64,000 bases of DNA from Elgaria multicarinata webbii (taxonomy: Eukaryota > Chordata > Lepidosauria > Squamata > Anguidae), in contig NC_086188.1 of assembly GCF_023053635.1 (NCBI RefSeq), positions 446,501 through 510,500 of the forward strand, in the 5' to 3' direction. Positions 42,901 through 53,100 of the stretch are shown here, piece after piece (the stretch's first letter is position 1; each line of letters opens with the position of its first letter). The notes under the pieces were generated by a model, which saw nothing but the letters and a program-made list of their open reading frames with translations, was not told where the DNA came from and did not search any database. A program made the position numbers and the translations under genes.

Positions 42901-45900
42901 CACAGGGGCAGTGCTGCCCATCCCCACCCCACAGCGGTCAGGTGAATGGGGCCGGGGGGGGGGGCGGCCCCTACCTTCCTCAGGAGCTCCGCATGGGTGT
43001 TGATCAAGTCGTTGTGCTTCTCCTTCAGCTTGGTGTAGCGGGTCTCCGTGGCGCTGGCCTTCTCTGGCGCAGGGAAAGGGACGGTCACCGGCCACGCTCC
43101 GCGGACTCGGCCAGCCACCCTCCCCAGGGCAGGCACGGAGCAGCGCCACCAAACAAGCCAGAGCCCACGACCCAACGACAAGCCACGCGTGCTCTCTGTG
43201 GGACGCTGGCGGTTTTCGCAAGCCCCGGCTGGTGAGCACGGCGGTGTTCCCCCCCCCAATGCCTCCCGGCCCTCCCCGGCCCCCGGCCCGCGCTGCCCCC
43301 ACCCAAGGGCGCCACTCACTCTCGGCCTCCAGGTAGAGCCCCCGGCTCCGGTCCCCCTCCTGCTTGGCCCGCTGCAGGCGCTCCAGCTCGTCCCGCAGCT
43401 GCTCGTTGTCCACCAGGGCCTTCTGCTTCTGCTTGCGCTGCTCCTCCCCCTCGGCCTCCAGGCCGTTCAGCTGAGCCTTCAGCTGGGCGACGTACCGCTG
43501 GGCCTGAGCGCCGGCAGGAGACAGACACACACACGCGGAGGCAGGCCGCGGTGGGCACCTCCCCGAGCACGGCCGAGAGCCCAGGCCCGGTCCTGCTGGG
43601 GCCGCGACACGGCCCCCCCCAGCCCCAGCCCAAGAGACGCTCAAAGGGTGCACGGGCCGCATCCAGGGGATCCCAGCAAGGCGTCGCGGCGCCAACTTGT
43701 GCCCAGGGGGTCCAAATGCCGCCCTTTCCGCCATCCCCCGAGGGACTTTTGGGGGCCCTTTACCTCCAGCTTCATCTTCTCCAGCTCCCCTCGCAGCAGG
43801 TCGACCTCTTTCTTCAGGTTCTCGATTTGGAGATCCCTGCGGGGACGCAAAGAATCAACACCGGAGCCGGGGCGGAGCCCAGCGCAGGGCGGGACCACGG
43901 GATCGGCTGCCTCGAGCCACAGCGGCAGCCGCCAACCCCAATGGTGCTGATAATATCGGCCCACCTCGCAGGGTCGTTAGGTGCACGCAGCTTTCTCCGG
44001 GGAACAATCCGAGCTCAACCTCCCAACTCAGATGCTGGCTAAAAGAGGCTTTGCCAAGGCAGACGCTGCTGCTTACCTGTCGTCTCGGAGGCCGTTGGGG
44101 GGTCCGAAGGTCTGCTCAAAGATATCAGACACAATCTGCAAAAGAGAAAAGGAGTCAAAAGCACTGAGGGGGGAGGGAGCCGCCCCCCGCCCCCCTCAGA
44201 GGCTGGGACGCGGCCTTTGCCCTCCCAGGGCCACTGAACGGAGCCGGTTCTCCGGGGCTTCGTCACCGGTCGCAGTGCGCCCCCCAGTGGCCGTTCTGAG
44301 ACGTGGCAGCAGCAGCGGCCAAAGCAGCCGGGGGGGGGGCAGGGGGAGTCCAGCCCAGCTCTCTCCGGCGCTTGACGGTCAACTTGCGCCAGAGGCCCAG
44401 GAGCTACTTGCAAAAGCCAGCATGGTTGGGGACATCGCCGTGCTACGGCTGCCCGGAGGGTCACGTGCCGAGGCTTTAGATTCTTCGTCCAGGTGCTTCC
44501 TTAGGGCCCATGGCCAGGACTGGCCCCTTGGCTACATTCTGTGTGCCCCCGTGGCCAGGAAGCCTGAAGCCTCCCGGCCCAACGCGCTCAGCACCAGCCA
44601 GGGGGCCCCATCCTGCCCGGCCCGCCTTTAAATCCGCCCTCCCGCAGGGGACCCGGGTCTCCGCCTGGGACGGGGGACCCGGCACGCTCCCTCCGCCACC
44701 GCCCGCCCAAGAGAGCGAGATGGCGCCGGCCCCGCCCAAGGCAGGCCGCGGAAGGAAGCGCTGCTCCACGGCCAGAGCTCGGAGGGAGCGCGTCTGCGTC
44801 GCCCAGGGCGGGCCCGCGGGAGGCTTGCCCGCCCCTCAGCAGCCGCTGCTCCCGGCCGCCCGGCCCTCCCCGGCCTCCCTCACCGGCTGCTCCGTGGCGG
44901 GGGCCGCGCTGATCTCGATCAGGTTCTCCGGCTCCTCGTCCTCGGGGGCTTCCTCGGGAATCACCACCACGGGCTTGACGTGCTCCGCCAGGGCCGAGGC
45001 CCGCAGGAAGTTCGGGGGGCTCTGTGGAGGAGGAGGAAGAGGAGGCGGCAACAGGGGTCAGGCCGGGGGGCCAGGAGGCGGGCCCCCTCCGTGGCCCCCA
45101 CGAGGGAGCGGTTGGCCCTCCTGAGCCGCCCGGGGCCCCTTGGGGGGCAGCTCTCATCCTCCCCACGGAGGGGGGGGGGCGTCTGATCCGGGGGGGGGAG
45201 GGCGGAGGGGGCACCTCGGGCAGCCGCGGGATCTGGATGAGCCGCTTGAAGTACAGCATGTCCGACGCTCTTTTGAAAAAGCTTTTCAGGCTACAGGGAG
45301 AAGGAAAGGAGAGGCCAAGGTCAGGGGGGGCCTTCCCAAGGTCGGGGGGGCCTTCCCAAGGTCGGGGGGGCCTTCCCAAGGACGTGCAGAGAGCCCCGGC
45401 CAGACCGGGCGCTGGGGGCCTCCCGTGACGGAGCCCCGCCGCTGTCCCACGGGGCAGCCGTCTCCCGGGCTGCTTTGATCCAGCGCTGGAGGTGCGGAAC
45501 CAACGTCACAGGGCAGCCCCCCCCCGCCTCCCCCTCGCAGAAAGGAAGCCGCTCGATGCCGGGGTCTCCAGGATGGAGCCTGAGGAGATCTCCCCCGGGG
45601 GGGCGCCCTGCACCTCCAGATTGCAATCCCCCCCCTTAAGAATGTTTAAGACTAATGAGTTCTAACGGGGAGGCTGGCTGGCTGGCTGGCTGGCGCCCAC
45701 CCCTCCATCTGGCCCCCAGAGAGGGAGCTTGTGGCTCAGGGCCCACCTCTCCCTCGGGCGCAGGCGGCAGCCCTTTCGGTCCTGGGAAATACACGTTCTG
45801 TGACTGGCCAGGCCCACCACGGCAGCCATCTTGGGAGGTTGCCCACGACCCTCTGGAGACTCCAAGGGCACCCGCCCACTAGGCCCGGGCACCGGGGCTC

Positions 45901-48900
45901 AGTCAGTCTCGGTTCTCGGCTGCTCTACGGAGGCTGCCTCAGGAGGTGACTGGACCCCAGCGGAGGGGTTGCCTGCCCCTCGGCCAGCCTGGGCCTCTTC
46001 CCCATAGCGTGGTGTGTAGCCCCCCCCCACCCCCGAGCTAAATCCGTATCTCGCTTGGAATCTTCACATGGGAAGACGCGACGTTAGTCGAGGTGAAGGC
46101 AGGACTCGGAGGGCCGCACGTTCCGCCACGTGGGGAGACCAGAGCGGCCTCTTCGCTTCCAGCGGGGGCGGGAGGTGGGGTAACACAGTCTGAGGAGGGT
46201 CCCCCACCTCCCCCCACCACGGAAGCCACACAGCCCACGGAGAAGCCGGCCTCACCTGCGGAACTGCTCGTGGAAGCGGTCCCGGTGTCCTTGCAGCGTG
46301 TCGGCCGGCAGACCTGAGGCAACCGAGGAGACAGAAGGGGAGGAGCAGCCGGTCAGGCCCTTTCCCAGCGCCACGGGGGGGTGGGGGGTGAGGGGGGCAG
46401 AGCCAGGGAGACCCCCCCGGCCACAATCCAGGGAAGAGCATGCCCACACGCGGGGGGTGGGGGGTGGACTCAGGGGTTTTTGGAACGAGGGGGGGCTGGG
46501 GAGAGGGAGACAGCAGCTCTCCAGGGCCTTGGAGAAACCAGGAGGGATCCCAGAAGCAAATGGCAAAATATGGCCGGGGGGGGGAGGGGCTGTTCCAAGG
46601 GAGACCCCCGAAGCGCCCCTCCTCCGTGGCTTCCAGGCTCCTCTTTAAAGGCGGACGCAGCCTCGGATGCCGGCAGACGACACTCTGCTCATGAATCAAC
46701 AAGGGGGAAGACCCAAAGTCCGTCCGCCTGCAACATCTGTCCCCTTCCCCCCGCCTAAAAAGAACTACAAAACCATTCTGCCAGGAACGGGACAGGGGTC
46801 CCCCCCACCCCTGAGCCTCCTGCCGGCGTCAGCAAAGCAAAGGCCCCGGCGCGCCCCCCTCCCACGCCCCCCTCCCACCCCCGAGAGCGGCTTACAGGAA
46901 TGGAGCTTGAACATCAGCTTGACGGTGTAATGGTACAGGTGGCTGCAGTCTTGGATGACCTGGATGAGGGGCGCCAGGCGGCACTGGACGGCGGACATCT
47001 GGGAGACGGCCATGGAGGTGTTGAGCTGCCGGAAAACTGAGCGGAGGAAGGAGCGAGCGCTCACGCCGTCCTTAAGAACACTTTGTGTGCCTTAAGACCC
47101 CCACCCCGCCTCTGCCTCCCCACTACAACACAGTGCTCAAGGTGGCTGACCTGTGGAACGTTTGGGCTAAGGAAGGCGGAAGCTGAAACAGTTCACTCAG
47201 GGGTCTCTCCGTGTTGTTGGAACAACACGTCCATCAGCCACAGCCAATGGGCAGGGATGATGGGAACTGCAGGCCAACACATTTAGGAGAGCCAGGGCTC
47301 CCCCGCCCACCCCGGATGTAGCAAGCAGGGCTAAGGGCGCCACCCGAGGCCGCCTTGGCCAGAGGGAAGCCCTGCCGGCGCTCCCCAGCCAGCCACGGAG
47401 GGAGTTCCGGGGGTCTCCTCCCGGTCCAAGCCGGCCTCGGACAGCTGCGCCCGAAATCCCTGTGTTGCGATCCGCTTATTGTTCATACTGCTCAGCGCTC
47501 CACAGAACTCTTTGACGGTCCTGAAACTACTTGTTCATAGGGCTGCTCAGTCATATAATACAATCAAATCAATCAGACACGCCGACAGGCACAACCTATA
47601 ACCATCCCGTGGCGAAAGAAACGGAATTCTGCAGGCTGCGTGAAAGGGCGGAACTTTGCACAGTTGCTCCAACGGAGCCTCCGGGAGAACAGGGCCCCAG
47701 GGCCCAGCGCCTCGCAGGCCATAGCGCTCCAGCCCCCCAGAGGCAGGGGCACGGCGCAGCGGGTGGGGCCCTCCTGGGCGGCCGGCGGGTGAACTTGGCG
47801 GAGGCGTCTCCAGCGGGCCCACGGACGGAGACCCAGGAGGGCCAGAGGCGTCTCGCTCCGACCCGGCACGGGCGTTCCGCATTCCCGGCCTTGTTGACAT
47901 CCTAGGCCAGGAAAGGCAGAGGGGGACGCCAGGCCCCAAAGGCGGCGGCACATGGCAGGCGGCAGTGAGCCCAGGCTTCCCCACGGCCAAACAGGGGCTG
48001 CTGTTGATGCCACCTTTGTTTGCTCAGGCTGCCGCCTCCACCGCTGTTGCCACTGGGTAAACACTTTTATCAGGAACTCGGCGTGTCCACAGCCTGGCCT
48101 GCAGGCAGAAGGAAGGCCGGGTTCACATGACAACGCAGAACCGCCCAAGTGGAAGCGGGGGAGGGCGAAAGGCACCACGCTCACAACCCCCAAATTCCTG
48201 GGGGCAAGCCCCTTCCACGAGGGAAACCCCAAACAGCTCCGGGCGAAGAAATGCCATTTCTTAGGCATCTGCAATCGCTCTTTACTACGCCTTTTATAGT
48301 CAGTGTCTGGGAATAATGGGCCCTGGTGGCTAGGAGGCGCTTGCTTAAATGAGCGTTAATGGCTTTGAGGGCTGGTAGCCACCAGCTATCAAAGGCAGGG
48401 TGGAGGCAGAGGCCCAGTGGTCTGCCTCTGAGGGCAGAGTAGCTGCTGAAGCAAAAGAAATACCAGAGAACTGGAACGGAGCCATCAAAGGGAGACAAAA
48501 CAAGGTCATTGACGGGTGGTTCCAAGGGCGGGCAGAATTCACACAGATGGCAGAATTTGGGCCACCTTCGTGCAGAATCGATACGTTGCCTTGGCACAGA
48601 ATTCTGACTTCATTTTATTCCAGAATATGCCATTTAATAGTTGTTTATTAAACCCACTTTTCAGGGTATCGACCCTCTCAGAGTGGTTTACAGAATAACC
48701 AATGTAATAAGGTTATAAATGACTAAAAGCAATAAAACCGTAAGAGCACAACTTTAAACCACCGTGAGAGGGGTTGCCAACTTATCAACCTGGCCTGATC
48801 CCATACCTTTAACAGCAGTTTGATCCACAGACACCAGCAGGCAGCAATGCTTATGGCCGTGCTGTGGGAAATCCTTGCCCGCCAATTTCTGCAGATCAAG

Positions 48901-50052
48901 CGGATGCTAAAGGCACAAGAGCAAGTGAAAATGGTTTCTGGGGGTCAGTTGGCAACGCTGGAGAACATGCAGCTCTGCCCAGGTGCAAAGACAGGGAGAG
49001 AACAAATTGGGGTACAAAGCACTGAAAGGCAAAAAAGGGGGGTCAGCTTACCGGATTCTGACAATTTGAGTTCACAATCCATGTAGTCAAACATCTCAAC
49101 GGTGAGCTGAAAGCTGCCCCCCCCCAAAAAACAAAACAACATTTAAGAGAACACACACACACACACACACACTATTGCGTAGCATAAAGCCCTAGAAACT
49201 GGCCCCCAAGGCCGGCCTCTCCCTTTCCTCACCCCTGACGAAGAGATGCGAGGGTCTGCCAAGCCGCCCCAGACATGGAAGACCCAAAGCCAGGTTTAGA
49301 GTCCACGCTGTGGTCAGCACAAACCAGGGTTTGGCGTGGCATTGGAATCCCCCCCCTGGACCTTAGCCGAGAGGCGTGGGGGCATCCCAGGAGCCTCCCC
49401 GCTGCCAGACTCCAGACCCTGGCTGCCGGGAACGGAGCTTTGCGCGCCAGAGCAGGACGTGCGCGGCCAGCGTGACCCAGGTATCTGGGAGGGTCAGCTG
49501 TTCCCAGGACGAGGGAGAAATGTGGAGGGAGGTGAGTGGCTGAAGCTCAAAAAACAGCGTTTATAGCACTCGAAAAAGAAGGAATTATTATTGTTCTTGG
49601 AGACCAGGGAATTCAAAAAGAACCTAAATCAGCTCCTGAAGAAGGAGGGAATCCCTCCGAAAGGCGTAGAGCATGATAAATGCATTTCCGTCCTGAGCAC
49701 CGGAGTTTGCCTCCTCCTTTCCCAGAACTACACAGCCAGGAGCCGGCTGGGCTGCTGTCCAGAGCAGGCGTCCTGAGGCACCTTCCGCTCTGGGAACGCT
49801 CCATTTGCAACCAGGGAAGGGGGCAGCCATTAGGCCTGGCAGGAGATTTCCGGAGCGGGGGGGGGGGGCGGGCGGGGGGACTTACATGTTATTCACGTCT
49901 GTGCCGGCAGCCTTCTCTAGCACCTCATCCGTCACCTCCAGGCCTGGGGGGAATTCAGGATGCTTTGGGAAGAAACAAAAGCAGGAATTGCCCCCTTGTT
50001 CTCTCGCAGACCCCGGCCCTGTCCGCAGCAAACCAAGAGAGACGCCCCATAG

Positions 50053-50110
<58 letters not shown>

Positions 50111-53100
50111 GAGGCCGCCAAAGCCCTCTCTGCTTTGCCAACACGTGTCTGGCACATTCACATGTGAAGGTACACCCACGGGGCCATTTTTATGGGCCCG
50201 GCTCAGGTGCGACGCAGCTGCTGGACCAGATCGCCCGGGGGTCCGACGTGCTGGAAGGTCAGGGTTGTCCCCACCTTCAACAAGCAGGGGTCCCCGCTGT
50301 GAGGTGGAGGCACCCAGAGGTGGAAGCAGGGGTGGGCACCCTGCGGCAGGGCCGGGGCGGAACCGCGGGCAGCCACAGGCCAGACCTCGGTCCTCCCGGC
50401 TACTCTGCCTTCGGTGATCCGCAACGGAATCAAATGGGTCTGGACTGAGAGGAGTCCCATCCGCGGATGCTGCAGCAGACTGGCTTCTCCCAAGTCACAT
50501 GGATTCCACAGACTTGCATACCATTTTTTAAAACTTTCTGGAATTTTATACGAATTTAGTCACAGGAAAATACATAATATAAAAATACCAGCCCAAAACG
50601 TGCATTTCCCCCAAAGACAAAAGCCGAAAAATGCACATTTGGAGGGGGAGGATTGTAATTGGTGGTGTTGTTTTTGCAAATTCGGGGGCGATTTGCCACG
50701 GCTCCCACCACTTTCTGCTCCCTGGTGGGTCATTTGGGGGCCCCTCTGGGTCGCAAAGCCCTGGGCTTTGGTGCCACTCTCCAGCCGTAGTCGTAGGACA
50801 GGTTCTGAGAAGAGTTATATGAAACAGAATTACCTTTAGGTGGAAGGAGATTTTGGTGAGCAAAAGTTTGGTGTAAATGTTCACCAGCTGGCCATAACGA
50901 TCGTGCAGGTGGCCCTGACCAGGGAGAGAGAACCACGCGCCTTCATTAAAAACAAGAGCGAAAACAGACGTGGGTCTGCAAGCAGCAGCCCCAAGACGAG
51001 CCCAGCCGGCCTTCCGGATTGCCAGAGGAGGCCTTGCAGAATGCCGCCAGGCGGGGCTTCCCCGGTGGCGGCTCCCCCCTTCCGGAACCCCCCCACCCCG
51101 GTGCAGTTCAGGAGGCAGAAAACCGTCCAAAGGCCTCCTGAGAGCGCCCAGGGTTGTGCCCCACTGCCCCCCCCCCCCGCGTTCCTCCTTGCTGCTCCCG
51201 GTGTTGCTCTTTTTGGAACGGTCTTTAATGCTGTGTTTGAAATGCGGTTCCAGTATTGCTATGTAAACGGCTTAGAGATTCCCCACCCCCGCTCTGACAG
51301 AGCAGGCCTCCAACTCACCCAGAGGTCTCCGGTTTCTCGGATGTTACTGCGGTATCGCTGGCAATCTTGAAGGACCTAGGGAAGGCGGCACGCAAAGCAG
51401 CTCAGGCGTCAGCGTGCTCAGAAACGCGAGGCGGGCCGGCAGGGGGCGTTAAACTGAGCAGGGGACGATCCGCAGGGCCCTGAGGCCGGGTCAGGCCAAG
51501 GGGCCACCCAGCCCGGCAGTCCCTGCACACGGGGGCCGGCCAGGGACCCACCAGCACGACAGGAATGCCGCAGCAGCCTTCCACCCATGCTCCCCAGCAA
51601 CTGGCGTCCGTGGGCACATGGCCTCCGAGTCCGGAGGTAGCACAGAGCCCTCAAGACAAGTAGCCAGGGACAGCCATCGTCTCACCTCCCCCCCCCCTTT
51701 TAATCACCACATCTTGTGGGAACAAATTCCATAGTTTGACTCTGCACCGTGTGAAGAAGTCCTTCTTTTTATTTGTCCTGATGCTCCCACTGATGAGCCC
51801 CATGGGCTCATGACCCCGTTGGGCTCTTCCATTTTGAGAGAGGGGGAAAATGTACCCCTCTCCACCTTCTCCTCCACACCAGGCGTCATGTTGTCCATCT
51901 CTCTCATGCCCCACCTCACCAAGGTAAACGGCCCCAGCTGTTGGAGGGGGGGAGATGATCTCACCCCCCATCCCCCGCCCCCGGTTATTTGAGCTGCCTT
52001 TTCCCCAAGAAAGGGGGACCCGACACGATTTGGGCCACGCAGGATGCAAGCTAGAAGCCGGCCTTGGCTGGCAAGGTCAAAGCGCCTCTGGAAACCCAGC
52101 CTTGCCAAACCGATGCGCGACCTTTGACATCCCCAAGGGGACGGGGAGGTCACAGAGTTTGCGCAATCACACGGCGAGCCCTTAAGCCGCGTTAAGCAAC
52201 TCCTTCTGGGGGCGGGAAGCAGGGGACCGACGCCTTAAACAAGTAGGTTGCAGAACGCCACATTTCTCGCCAGAACCATGAAGATATCTGGGAGGAGAAG
52301 TTCTGAGGGTGCTTTGGAGAAACAAAAGCACCCTCGACACAAAACGCCACCCGGGGAGCCGGCCGTGTTCCACTCAGGGCATCAACGGAGGCCGCCGGGC
52401 CAACCTGCCCCCCGTCCCCCGCGGCCTCCGGCGCCTTGGCTATCGGGGGGGGGGGGGGGATGCCGGCGGACTTACGTTTGGGTGCCCGTCACGGAGGACC
52501 TTGTGGACCACGTGGCAGAACTTCCAGCTGAGGATGGCGCTGCTGGGCAGGGGGAGGCCGATGGCGTACGACCAGAACGTGAAGGCGCCTTTCTCGTGGT
52601 GCGTCCCCAGAATAATCCCGTCACGGATGTCAAGGCCAATTTCAGAGGGGCATGGGGGGGGGGGAGAGAGAGAACCAACCAGGGCCAACGGCACGGGAGA
52701 ACGGGCTAAATCAGGGAGAAAAACCACCAGAGTGTGGGGAAAAGGGCCCCGGGTCCTCCGCTCACCTCACGTTCTTTGCGCGTGAGCCCAGCCGAGCTGC
52801 CCTTCCTGCCGGGAGAGGACGCCACGCAGCGCCGGGCCCCGGCGGCCCTGATTGACACCTACATGCATCTTGTTATATGATGACTATTTTAATTTTGGTA
52901 ATAATGGTTTCTCACAAATATTCCAATAAAATAAAATAAAAAAGGACATGCTATTGCACTTATTCGCATCCAACCCCCGTTGCCTTCACTCTCTTCTTCC
53001 GCACCCCCCCCACACCCCTCAGTTGCCAAACTTTAAATTGTAAGTTCCTCGGGGCAGATCCCAGCGCTCCGCCCGCTCGCTTCTGCTACCCTGCCAGCCA

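Noticed and set aside
41557-42945. 462-codon open frame on the + strand
   Set aside because: It runs antisense through HIP1R exons 16-18 and their introns. High GC and few stop codons explain it; its translation is Pro/Gly/Ser-rich with no recognisable domain.
43048-43950. 300-codon open frame on the + strand
   Set aside because: Antisense shadow of HIP1R exons 13-15.
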